NCBI GenBank assembly: GCA_946807835.1
Contig: OX327691.1
Coordinates: 3,918,188-3,982,187, forward strand
Direction of reading: 5' to 3'
Length of the DNA: 64,000 nt
From: Ailanthus altissimus
Taxonomy: Eukaryota > Streptophyta > Magnoliopsida > Sapindales > Simaroubaceae
Shown here: piece by piece, positions 1-11,709 of the stretch
Layout: each line of letters opens with the position of its first letter
Numbering within the stretch: the first letter of the stretch is position 1
The notes under the pieces: generated by a model
What the model was told of the DNA's origin: nothing
Seen by the model: only the letters and a program-made list of their open reading frames with translations
The model's database searches: none
Position numbers and translations under genes: made by a program

Positions 1-1972
1 AGCAATCAACAAGGGTGGGTTTGATTGTCTAGAATGACAGCATCTTAATTCAGCATATGTGTTTAACTCTTAAACATTTTTCAAAGTTAAACTATTTAAC
101 TTAATTAAATTTGTTTTTCTTTTTATTCAACTCTTGAATAAATAAAACAAATCTTATTTTTAGTTATTACATTTAGTAACTATTTATCTAATTTGTTTTG
201 TTGTTCTAACACTTAAAACACAAAACAAACAATTTCAATTTCTCAAATTGAATTGGCTCCCAAAATGCAAAACCTAAAATCTTAAAAATTAATGATTTTC
301 AATTTTATTTCACTTTATATACTAATGCATAAATTCTAAACTAATTTGAATTTCATTTGCATTTCATTTGTCTTAACCTAACCTTAGTTAACATTTAACT
401 ATAGTTAGATTATTTTAACTTAACCTTTAAGTTAATAAATATTTAATTATTCTAATCATAATTAACTAACTTAACCTTGGTTAGGTTAACCTTTACTTAA
501 TCATTAAGTAAAGTTAACTAAATTAACTATATGATTAACCTTTAATCATAGTTAAATTAAATCATTTATTTAACAATTAAATAAATAAATATTTATTCTT
601 ATTATTTAATAATTAAATAATCATAAAGTGAAATTACTATTATATCTTTACTCGGTTACCAAGTTAACCTAAAGTGGGTCCCACTATTTAACCATATACT
701 TTAGTTAACGTAACCTTAGTAATTGCTGAATTATACTGTATTGAACAATTCAATACGGTACACTGCCCAAGTGCTCAAAGAGTACATTTCATATTGGGAC
801 TTTCTAGGTCCACACCCGATTTGTCAAATGAAACTGTTCCATTAATCCGTAATCGATGCCCCACGCACACGTTACGAATATTACAAATCAGCGTGTCAGA
901 CCATACAAGTTGAGGTCATAACGTATACGTATAATCCTTCCATCATTTATACCCTAGATGTGCGGAGATATAGATCAGCACTGTCAAATCCCCATTTGCT
1001 CATCCATAATCTTATCTCCAGATTCGTATCTCGATAAACAATATACGCAAACACTTTTGCTATATTGTTTAACCCTGTGGGAAACTCTTTTCCCGAGTTT
1101 ATGCTTGTGGCCACAAGACTTTATGAAATACAATCTCGGAGCATCGGATATACAACTTACCTACGTAAGCTGACGGATCCCGTATCTACACACACCGGAC
1201 TCCATGAGCATCGGACTATACCCAGCGACACATAGCGGTCAGACCATGAAATGTCTCTGGCATATGTGGAACCAATGCATTATGGATCACTCACAAGACC
1301 ACCGTGGCGCTCAGGTCAAAGGACCACAAATACTACTCAACTCGAAAGAACCTTCCTTTAACGATATCATAGGATATCTATTGGGGTCTTCATAAGTCTG
1401 TTCAGTATCCAGTCCTGACTGAATACCCGCATGCCTATACAAGCTCTAAGCTCATGATCAGCTAAGAACAACCATCTGAACTAGTCAGATATAGACATAC
1501 ACTAATCTATATATTGTGAATTCACCGATAGACCTGCATTGGTGATCATAGATCAGGAACATTATATTTAAGACATACTTACATAATGATATTTCTTAGC
1601 TCCTATTGCAACTCTTTGCAACTATATCATTACAAGTATACTCTCAGGTCTTTGTCCCAGTATAGACAAAGTTCTAACTCTTTAAACCTCGCTGACTTTT
1701 ATAAACTGATAACTATTAACAGTGCTAACTATTAGCATTTATAACTCTCAGCTTTGATAACTATTAGTTCTAATCTAAACTCCTTTAGATCAGATCTGAA
1801 CTCTTTCAGATCAGATCTGAACTCTTTCATATCAAACAATGTCTGTAATGTTACAAACATTATACCATATTAATATGATATTAACAATCTTTATTCGAAA
1901 TGTTTATTGTATAAATATTAACATTTAATATTCATACAATATTGGAATAGCACGTGAGCACCAACTCCAACA
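1..1972 (-). mobile_element. Ty1/copia LTR, cut by the left edge of the window
   Basis: The segment aligns by eye with the copia LTRs at 33130-35128, 41503-43767, 50644-52929 and, inverted, 59667-63620. Shared landmarks are a CCCGATTTGTCA core near 818, a block of CCATACAAGTTGAGGT near 901, and a terminal GTGAGCACCAACTCCAACA. The orientation is minus, judged from the complete element at 41503-52929. No polypurine tract or pol sequence follows 1972, so this is probably a solo LTR whose other end lies outside the window. Repeated GATCAGATCTGAACTCTTTC units lie at about 1780-1840. Confidence 0.75.
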
Positions 1973-1980
1973 CTAATTTA

Positions 1981-2160
1981 GCCCGTATTGCCCATCCCTC
2001 CGAGGATAGGGGACCCACTACCTACGTGGCAATCTCTATTGAGACTTAAGACACTGGATTTTTTAGGACCTACTTGGCCCGTATTGCCCATCTCCTAGCA
2101 GCATAAGAGACCCACATCCTATGTGACAATCTCCATTGGGGTGATTTTGGAGGCTCACAT
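1981..2160. repeat. Imperfect direct repeat, two copies, 96-bp spacing
   Basis: GCCCGTATTGCCCATC begins at 1981 and again at 2077. Each is followed by a related stretch ending in a GGCAATCTCTATTG-like sequence. It abuts the end of the copia LTR. A further stretch at about 2195-2330, with a TTCGATGTGAGACGTGACA-like tail, resembles the flanks of common plant repeats, but I cannot assign a family. Confidence 0.5.
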
Positions 2161-2330
2161 ACGAATGAAAATTTGGATCTGCTTTGATACTACTTGTCAC
2201 GGGTCGGACGCTTGCCATTGACCCAAAAGACTAGCCTGTTAGGTAATGTTGCATATCCACCTTTATATACCTAAGATTTATCTAATTTTTATTCGATGTG
2301 AGACGTGACATTTAGTACAACAATTGTGAT

Positions 2331-3844
2331 GAACAAATCCTTGAGTGATGAATTAATGAATGAATCAGCAACTTATGTATGTAAAATCATGAGTAATTAT
2401 AGTAAATGAGCTAAACAGTAAATTGCAAATTGAATTGAATGATGCAAGAGATTTTCACTATGTAATCGGATGGTTTTGTTGACGACCTTTACTTTTTGCT
2501 CGATCAGCTAATAGGGATAGAAAAACAAGTATTAAAATAATAACTACTCAATGCTCTCTCATTTCCCAAATTGCCTCGGTATTACCAAATGAATGCGAAC
2601 AAATCATCAACTAATTTTCCTTCATTTCAGCTCATAGGATAACAAAGCAAGATTAAAATAATAATCATTCAATCCTTTTCTCTTCCCCCAACTAGTTCTC
2701 GATATCACCAAATGGAGGAAATCAAATCATCAATTGATTTTTCCCTACATTTCGGACAACAGTTCAAAAGAAAATGGTTAGGACAACTCGCCATCCTTCT
2801 TTCCAATGACAGCTAATTGGCAGTCATTGCCATGAAATTATAATAGTTGTTTTAGAGAATCTGCAATTTTGAGTTGAGAATCAACTCGGCAACAGAGCTA
2901 ATTAATTGACTGAAACAATTAAACCATAAAAATTTCTTAGAGATTCAAAATTTAGAGAAACCATACCAATTTGATACTTGGAATTAAGAGATCGCCCAAT
3001 TTTTTTAACTTAGATTCTCACAGACGACATCAAATGAAAGTTAAAGGATTCCATTAATCCTCTAATTACAAGCTCAAATTTAAGATTTCTAGAGAAAAGT
3101 TAGGGAAATTAAATATTAGAGTAATTTTTAGGGGATGAATTGATATTTCATTAATATTTTTGAGCTCTCTTTTTATAGCGAGGGGAGAGTCTTTAAGTTA
3201 AAGAATTTACTACAATACTCCTTGATGAGCCCTTTATACTCTTAATGAGTTTTTTTACCAAAAAAAAAGTCATTTTTTTTATGATTCCTACAGTCATGTC
3301 TGGAGATATTTGTTTGATTGTCTCATAATAGATTTCTATACATACAAATCAAGCTCAAATTCATCCGTTGTTCTCCTATCTAATTTTGAATTGAAATTCA
3401 GAATGTTGATTCCACAAGGACATTCTCTCTTTGTAATACGACATGTACAACTAAAACAAACACTTTCCACACAAACTAATGTGGCAATATTGTACAGTGC
3501 CGCATGTTTGTTATTTATATTCTTTTATTTCTTGGACTTTTATGTTTTTAGTTTAGTACTTTAAAGCCACGTTAATTTCTATGACGTTGTTTAAGAGTTT
3601 GTACATGAAATATTATTCTTTTCTTTCAGAAAAGTTTGATGTCTAGTACCTAGTTATGTAGCAGAGACTTTGGCTATAATGTAAGATGATTGTTTTTCAA
3701 TAATAATTTGGAAATATGTTATCGATCTTATTGTTTACTATGACACAAAAGTCGTTAGGTTTATATCAAAGGAAAAAAAGAAGTAAAGATAATGGTACCA
3801 ATGTTATTGGTTTCATTATACTTATATCTAGAATTTATCATCTC
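2331..3844. other. AT-rich intergenic sequence, nothing recognised
   Basis: No coding pattern with conserved motifs, no RNA gene and no structured repeat was recognised here. The short open frames are not supported by codon pattern or homology that I can recognise. Confidence 0.5.

Positions 3845-3883
<39 letters not shown>
3845..3883. repeat. Compound microsatellite (AT)n(AG)n
   Basis: An uninterrupted AT dinucleotide tract passes directly into an AG tract. It is a likely length polymorphism and sits in AT-rich intergenic DNA. Confidence 0.95.
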
Positions 3884-4190
3884 AGTCAGGCACACTGAAC
3901 AACGTAGTCTTCCTCGTTTCTCGGAGTCGTGCATTTTACTGAAAATCAGGATGCCAACCTTGGCTAACTGTAGCTTTTTTATCCTACAACCTAACATGAT
4001 ATTATATGAACACTAGAATCTGGTACCTTTATTCATTCAGGTATGCTGATGCGCAGCAAATTTCTTCCTAAATTTTGCCTCTTATTTTGACTAGCCTTCT
4101 ATAATGAAATATATTTGTGTACAATCTTGCTATATGCTTTTGAGACTTGGAATATATGTGAAATCTTCTGAGTCATTATTTTTCTTGCAG

Positions 4191-4820
4191 TTTTGAAGGC
4201 AATCAACTTTGTGCTACTAAAATTCGAGGTAGTGCTTTCTTGTGGCTGATAGGTCAGGTGCATGGTTGTTGTACTGTTTATGATTGGTCAAGGTCTCGAA
4301 TCCATTGATGTGCGTATCAGATATCCTTGTAATTATTTGGTGTTTGACAATCTTGTTAGTTCAACTGTTTAAGACACAGAAGGACTTCAACTGACATAAG
4401 GAAAGTCTCCTCTCCATCTTATAGTCTTCCTTTTTCTTCGTTTTTATAGACTTTAAATGGCAAATTTATGGCAACATGTACATATATCACTTTGACAGGT
4501 CGTTAAGCTGGAATCTTTTGACTAGTTGAGGAATTTATATGATATTTTCCAACCTCTTCTCCTAGTCTAGTGTTTCCAAATCATTTAGTCTTGTAGTAAG
4601 CTCAGCATATAGGCTTATAAAATGGAAGGATGTATCTTTGAAAATAGTCTTAATCAAAGATTCCCCTTACTGAAAGTTGCTCATAATTTTTACTTTTTGA
4701 AAGTGTCTCCACTCATGAATATTTGTCTAGAGTATGAAAGAAACTCACATTAAGTGCTCAACTATGTAGGTGATAGATGCTTTACTGGACACCGAGAGGA
4801 CACCAAGGAAACCGCAATAA
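4191..4820 (+). other. Possible terminal exon pair of an unrecognised gene
   Basis: Two open segments are bounded by plausible splice sites and join in phase. The first is 4191-4257, after TTTCTTGCAG and before GTGCATGG, reading FEGNQLCATKIRGSAFLWLI plus two residues. The second is 4770-4820, after ACTATGTAG, reading VIDALLDTERTPRKPQ and ending in TAA. The first segment starts in phase 1 and ends in phase 0, as the second needs. I do not recognise the family and found no convincing upstream exons. It may be the 3' end of a decayed gene or chance. Confidence 0.22.
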
Positions 4821-5544
4821 GTACTACGGCTCCGGAGATTCCATTGGTTCTTCAATTCTGTGATTTTGAAGGTGTCAAGTTTTCCTGTTCAACAGGTATT
4901 TGACCTACTTCAAGGATCTTGGTTCTTTGTTGGAATTTTCTACTACTAAAGGTCATATAAAGTGCACTTCAATGGTCACATTCCTTTCTTTTGCTTGCAT
5001 GTCTACCAGAAAGAAATCAAAGAAAGGAATTTTAGTCACTGCGTTATAATTATCAATTCATGTACAAGGCTTATATATGCACTTGTGGATTAAGATAAGT
5101 ACTAGCAATACAGTTCTAATCTAGTTACATTGATATCTTATCGTTATCACAAAAATAATCATATAGAAGTCTAATGAAACTCCAATTCTAATACACAAAC
5201 TTGTTGATGAAGTTTCTCTGTTGTGGGCTCTAGCTTGCTGACTAGGAAGCTTAACATATCTGCTGCTAACTTGGATTCCTCGTATCTGCTTGTTCTCTAA
5301 CACTACCGGGTTCTATGACCTGATGAAATTGTGGTACCTGTTGCCTGATTACTTGAAAGTTGGAAGTCTAATGCACTTACTGTACTGAAATGTCCTATTT
5401 TCTGTACAATGTACCGTAGAAACCTTTCCATGATTCATCACATAACAATGTTTTATAGCTCTTTTTCTTTCTATTTATTTGTAGGAGAAAAGTTTCTTCT
5501 TGTATATAAGAAATATTTATAAGTGGCAATTATGTACTTTCAAT

Positions 5545-6450
5545 CAAAATTATTGGAATTTGATGATTTAACAATTTTGTATGAACAAAAATTATAAAAA
5601 ATATCAAAAAGAAGAGTTATAAGAAGTTTAGAATGCATAAAACACATAAAAGAAAAGAAAAAAAGGATTTGAAGATACGAAAGAAAGCGAGAAAAACGTG
5701 AAATTGCTGTCCAAGGCTGAGCGTCACAATTCCCAAGACAAAAAGGGCAACGCCAGCAACAGCAAGATACAGCACCATGGTGCTAGACGCAAGAAATGCA
5801 AGTTTTCTTTGAATTTTTTACTTTTGAAAGGTTTTTGGCTTCTAGAATACGTGAACTCGTATTCCAATTAAGTTCAAAGTTAGTAGGCATGAAATAACTC
5901 TTATGAAATTCTTTGTAACCCCTTTAGATTAATTATCAAACACTAAGAGAGACTCTAAAATATAGAAGAACTAAGTAGACACTGAGTACTTGTGTATGCT
6001 AGAGTGCAACCGTTATTTGAGTGTTCATTGTTCTTAGGAGAATAAAGGTACACCATTCATTAGATCCTTTTGAGTGTTTCTTATTGTGTTTTCTTGTAAG
6101 TTCTCTAAAGAGTTAATAAGAGATGTTAGGATTTTTGGATCCACCGTAAACGTAGGCAATTGGCTAAATCACGTAAGTGATTGTATTATACTCTTTATTA
6201 TCGGCTTTATATTTTTACTATTTTTGCTTACTATTACATTATTTCGCTATACAAAAATCTTAAATCAACATTATTTCGCTATACAAAATTATTAAGATTT
6301 AAGATTTATTTTGATTAGAGTTCTTCGCTTAACTAATCTTACAAGGAGAATAATGTTTCTATCAAAAATTAGACTCGGTTTGAAGTTGTTGTGTAGACTT
6401 AGTGATTTGAAAGCATTAATCATCAAGTGAAAACAGATGAATATTTAGTA
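5545..6450 (+). mobile_element. Probable solo LTR or LTR fragment, copia-like
   Basis: The sequence has the texture of a plant copia LTR. It has a GC-richer patch at about 5705-5790, a promoter-proximal block, and a stretch around 6030-6180 (GGAGAATAAAGGTACACC, then GGATCCACCGTAAACGTAGG) that I associate with copia LTRs. No coding sequence follows. The boundaries are estimates and no target duplication was identified. A 32-bp tandem duplication containing ATTATTTCGCTATACAAAA lies at 6236-6295. Confidence 0.35.
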
Positions 6451-7775
6451 AATCTAATTTTGAAATAAACAGGCAGGTTTTAATATTCTTAAGTAGATTT
6501 TTTTTAATTCAAAATAGTTATGAATTATAATCAGATTAACTTGGAAAACAAAAGTGCTAAGTGTTTTTCAAACACTTGAGTTAGTATATTTCCAAATTTT
6601 AGTAGAATAATAATAATTTGACATGGAGCTATAGTTACACAGGGTTCATGCTTCATTCAATGATATATATTTTCTGTCGGTTTTGAATTTGAAACACGAG
6701 TTAGGGTTAACTTCTCCATTAATTCCTACAAATATAACCTCGTTGACGGTCATTTTGTAACAGGCTTGTAAATTAGAAGGCCTAACTTCAGCCTTAACAG
6801 GTCAAGTTCAGTAAGTGAAAAATGCTAATGCCTAATTGTGCAAAAATGGGTTCGCATTATAGTTTGATAAGCTGTTTGTACTGCGGACCTTCTGGGTAAG
6901 TTATGATCATTTTCGTTCAGAAATCAACGACGCAATCACGTTTATCCCCACAACAGTCGGTGCTTAATCGAAATTAATAACTAACTACAATAATATAGCT
7001 TTTTCTTAGCAGATTCATAACCTAAAAACAAATAAAACTTAGTCAATCTGGCCCTGTGATCCAATCATTTGATCGACTTGTTTGAGTTGGTTATGGGTCC
7101 TATCCCTATCTAGTCGACACTTTGACACAAACAAAAACTATTTCTCCCAACTCTTTAGCATCTTAAGCGTCTTTAAATCAACTTCTTGCTCATTACCCAT
7201 CATAGCTGTGGGACAAGTGGAGACAGACAGTAAGGTCCCAAAATAACTCATTTTCTCACTTTTTCCTCCAACAGATAACATGCAATCCATTATAACCACA
7301 AAATCAAAATTCCAAATCTATTAGTTGGAATTTGTGTTTAATGAATCTTGTGGGTATCATTTAAAAGTTCAGATCAAAACCAAACTATTTAGAGGCGTAA
7401 TCTTTGTGGTCATTATTATAGCTCCAGGGCAATATATATAGATGCTCGGCTCTTTTTTGAGAGTCAGATAAGGTTTCTCTTAGAGTAAAAGGAGGCTAAC
7501 ATCAGTAAAAATTTATTACTAAAGAAGGGGACCATGCGCTTTCACCATCCAGATAAAGCACTCAAGTCAAAAAAAAAAAAAATTGTTCCCATGTAGGATG
7601 CTTAGTTACCAAGCAACCCCATCGATAGCACAAGCTGACTCTCAATCTCTAGCTCAGAATAAATGACAAAAAGTATATCTCTAACTTTTCGGAAGATATT
7701 ATTTTAGACACCCAATACCAATTTTCTTCATCTTCTCTTAGGTAAAGCCTTCGAGGGATATTTTCTCTTTTTAGT
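6451..7775. other. Intergenic sequence, nothing recognised
   Basis: No gene, RNA gene or structured repeat could be supported. An A-rich run lies near 7570-7582. Confidence 0.5.
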
Positions 7776-8557
7776 TAGGATAAGTATTGATCGACCCTTT
7801 TAGTTTAATTTAATATTTAAAATATTTTTTTATTTTTAAAATTTTTTCCGTCAATTTTTTTATTAATTTTAATAAAAAAATATAATTAATATTTAACATA
7901 CATACCATAACCTTCATTAAATATAACATTTAAAATATCACATGTCAACATATCTTTAGTTTATATTTAAATAAAATAAACCAATAATAATGACAAATTT
8001 TTAAATTATTATTTATTTAATTTACTTTAAATATAAACTAATTACATATTGACACATATCCAAAGTTATTAATCACATTGTAACACATATCTTTTTATTA
8101 AATGACACATGTCAAAATAATAAATAAATCTGCGTTAAATAATTATTAATTATTTAATTTAAATATAAATCAATGATATGTTAACACGTGTTCAAAATAA
8201 TTAATCACTTTGTAACACGTGTCCTTTTATTAAATGATACATGTCAAACTAATAAATAAATCTATTTTAAATAATTATTAATTATTTAATTTAATTTAAA
8301 TATAAATTAATAATATGTTGACACGTGTCTAAAATAATTAATCATTTTGTGATACGTGTCTTTTTATTAAATGACGCATGTCAATTAATGCACATACTAC
8401 AACAAAGAATAAAATAATAACTTTCATCGAATTAGACAAGATTCTATCAAAATTAATAATAAAAATTAACAAACAAAAATCTCTAAAATATTTTTAAAAA
8501 TAATAAAATATTTTAAACACTTAAACCAAACTTAAGAGTCCATAAGTATTTATCCAT
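7776..8557. mobile_element. Non-autonomous TIR element (MITE-like) with internal tandem repeats
   Basis: The left end (GGATAAGTATTGATCGACCC at about 7778) pairs with the reverse complement of the right end (GGATAAATACTTATGGACTC, read from about 8555). The similarity continues inward for roughly 150 bp, including a TTTAAAATATTTT block on both arms. No transposase ORF is present, so it would have to be moved in trans. The interior is filled by 132-134-bp direct repeats. Superfamily is unassigned because the target duplication is not clear. Confidence 0.6.
8001..8386. repeat. Tandem repeat, three units of 132-134 bp, with G-box palindromes
   Basis: Units begin at 8001, 8135 and 8267 with TTAAATAATTATT-like sequence. 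Each carries two positions of the form ACACGTGTC. The exact CACGTG palindrome occurs at 8185-8190, 8216-8221 and 8332-8337. The first unit has ACACATATC at the same sites, so the G-boxes are either gained in units 2 and 3 or decayed in unit 1. Confidence 0.7.
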
Positions 8558-10190
8558 TTCTAATTTAAGTGTCTGGGAGTCATATTTGACAAACACATTC
8601 AAATGTTTGTCTCTTTAACGAGTAAGTTATTCTAGGTAAGATCTATCATTCACTTTATCTAACGACTCCCTTATCTATTCTTCACATTTCATAACCCCTG
8701 ATTTGGTTAAAACTCGATTTTTATGACATAAGCTTTTTCATTAAGTTTGACTTCTTTCGACCTCAACAAATTCTTAATATTTATGTCTAAATTTGACCAC
8801 AAAAACAAATAAATAGACTCTTAATTTATGTTGCCTAATAATTACAATTTTAAGTTAGTACAGCACCGCATACCACATATATGCTAGGATTAGAAATTAC
8901 AAACAAAAAAATAAATTATTATAAATTTGATGATTAAAAACATTTTCTTTCTTATAAAAAAAATTTGTCTAACATTTTTTATATTAAATGTCGTTTTGAT
9001 GTAAGTTAAGCTGTCAAAACTTCACAAAGTCCATTAAATATTTATAAGCGATGAAAAACAATAATTCACATAAGTATTCTATGTGGAGAAACTTTTGAGA
9101 GCCTATAATTCTATTTATTATTATAATTATAAAGTTTGATAGTTAATTTAAAGTGAAGCCTCAATATTGGTAGTTAATAATTATTAATTTTTTTATTAAT
9201 TATTGTAATAAGTACTTAAATTATTGGTAATAATTAATAATTAATAGTTATAAATATTCATTAATTATTATAATAAGTACTGACATTCTAAGTGTCTAGT
9301 TAGTAATTATAAGTTATCATTAATTATTGTAATAAATACTAAACATTTTAAGAGGCCTTTATAAATACATGATAGATTACAAGAATGGGACAGAATTGAT
9401 GATATTCATATTGAAAATTTTTTTTTAAATTTTTTTAAAAAAATTTATTAAAATTTCATCTTGTAACGTTCTTTTAAATTTACCACTCACAACTTCTTAA
9501 CTATTTTAAGCGTGATATTTATAATCTTCTTATACCTTTAATTTTTATCTCTTATAAATAACAAATCAAAATTTTTAATTTTATTTATCTTACTTTTTTT
9601 TTTGAACTTCCCGTCACGTTTTAAAACCACTAGCATTGTTATCTCTGTTATTATTTTTGAAATTTATGTTTATCATTTTTCTCGATATTCACACCAGAAA
9701 TCTTTAAACAGTTTACTTGCAAAGAGTTTTTTCTTTTTTTATTTATTTGGAGGAGAAGAAAATTGAATTTAAAACTTACGTTTTAATTAAAAAAATACAT
9801 CATAAATTATTTACCACGGAGCCACTTAAACAAATGCCTTTGCTTGCAAAGAGTTACAGCCATAAGTTTAACAATTATTTATGGCTTGAATACAATTTTT
9901 GTTTAAGATAAACAAAAATAAAATTAAAGTAAATATTTTAGATTGGAGCATTTTCTAGTAATAATATTTTGACACAATCTTAAAAATGCGATTAAAATAT
10001 AAAAAAGTAACTATAATATATTTCTTATTATATTCAATAAAAATGTAATGAAATTACCTCCAAACAATATTTTATGTTCAATTTGATATATATTTTTTGA
10101 CAGAGAGGTTTCTTGTGTTTTATTTTTTTTATTAAATTTTAAAAATAGAAAAACTCAAGGACATAGTAGCATTTATTTTATTTAGATATT
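8558..10190. other. AT-rich intergenic sequence upstream of the capping-protein gene
   Basis: No gene was recognised. Three imperfect copies of ATTAATTATTGTAATAAGTA begin at 9196, 9260 and 9319 (spacing 64 and 59 bp), a small degenerate tandem repeat. Homopolymer T and A runs are frequent. Confidence 0.5.
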
Positions 10191-10199
10191 AATTAAAAA

Positions 10200-10207
10200 T
10201 ATAAAAT
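10200..10207 (+). promoter_or_regulatory. Candidate TATA box of the capping-protein gene
   Basis: TATAAAAT lies 107 bp upstream of the start codon, followed by a GC-richer leader ending in a GAGAGAGAG tract. The position suits a plant core promoter, but AT-rich DNA yields such matches easily. Confidence 0.35.
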
Positions 10208-10313
10208 GAGGAAAGGTGCTCCCGCGAGGAAAAATCGGACCAAAGAAGCAAAGGCGCGTCTTCTTTGTTGTTGTCGTTTTGGTGTCTGTTCTGTGAAGAG
10301 AGAGAGTAAGAAA

Positions 10314-11678
10314 ATGGAGGCAGCAATGGGATTGATGAGAAGAATCCCGCCGAAACACTCCGAGACGGCTCTCTCCACTCTTCTCAGCCTCTTGCCTCAT
10401 CACTCATCCGATCTCCTCTCTCAAGTCGATCAGCCTCTCCAGGTCAGCTCCTTCCTTCCATCTTCTTCTCTCTCTTTTTTTGCTTTCATAAGGGTTTAAT
10501 TTGGGAATTTGTTTTGCCAAAACAGGTTTTGTACGATGTTGAGTGCGGGAAAGAGTTCATTTTGTGTGAATACAACAGAGATGCCGACTCTTACAGGCAG
10601 TATATGCTTAATGCTTTTCACTTGTTTTTGCCTTAATTTTTCTTTTCCCTTTTGTTTCTCCCTTTTCAATCGTGTGTTGCTTAGCAATTAGTAAAATAGA
10701 AAGGCTTGTTTCCAAATCGGCTGCAAAAGCTATGCAAATTTAAAGTGAAAAAAGTATAATCTATTTGGGGATTGGCTATACTCACCTTACGTTAGAGCTT
10801 TATGAGCGGATACTTGGATCTGGGATTTTCAGTCCTCAACTTAGCTGCTTAAAGGGAATTTTTTGGTATCATAAGGCTAGCACATCCCCGGCTAGTTTAA
10901 ACACAGGGCACTTCAGTCTTATTTTACCATTTGAATACATTTTTGTACCAATAAAGATGTTACATTATAAATGAATATATCAATTGTTCAACAAGATCTT
11001 ACTAACAAGTGAACAACTGTATATGCATGACCTATAGTACAATTTCAGTTAAATTATTGACTTTTCGTTTTGCTGATTAATGATATTTTGCATATCTTCT
11101 TGTATGGGACTATGCTTTTTCTAGGTCACCTTGGTCAAATAAGTACCATCCCCCATTGGAAGATGCCCCATTCCCATCTTCAGAGTTGAGGAACCTTGAA
11201 ATTGAAGCGAATGAAGTCTTTTCAATTTATCGTGATCAGTGAGGTTCTTTACTTACCTTGTCCTTAAGTTAGTTTGAAATGATTTTTGGTATAAAAGAGA
11301 ACTCTCTTTCTGATAAAACCCTTTTCTTTTCTTCTTTCATTTTGGAATGTTAAATTTTTTTTAAATAAAAATGACTATAACATAACTTCCTTTAACAATA
11401 TATCCCTCTTTCAGCTTGCTCATTAAATCTTTTGTTTGGTTGTTTTAGCTGCTAGATTAACCTTTCAATTGGTAGGTATTATGAAGGTGGTATTTCATCG
11501 GTTTACATGTGGGAAGATGACAATGAAGGTTTTGTAGCCTGCTTCTTGATAAAAAAAGGTAAGGCCTTTACTTTTTACCTAAACCAGTGCCTAGGCTTTT
11601 TGTCTCCCAGTAACCAATGCTCTTCTTTATTGGATGAAGATGGTTCAAAGACAGGACAGGGCCGCAGGGGATATTTGG

Positions 11679-11709
<31 letters not shown>

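Noticed and set aside
10206..10499. Open frame of 97 codons starting upstream of the capping-protein start
   Set aside because: It contains exon 1 and reads into intron 1 past the donor at 10443. The upstream part has no family similarity.
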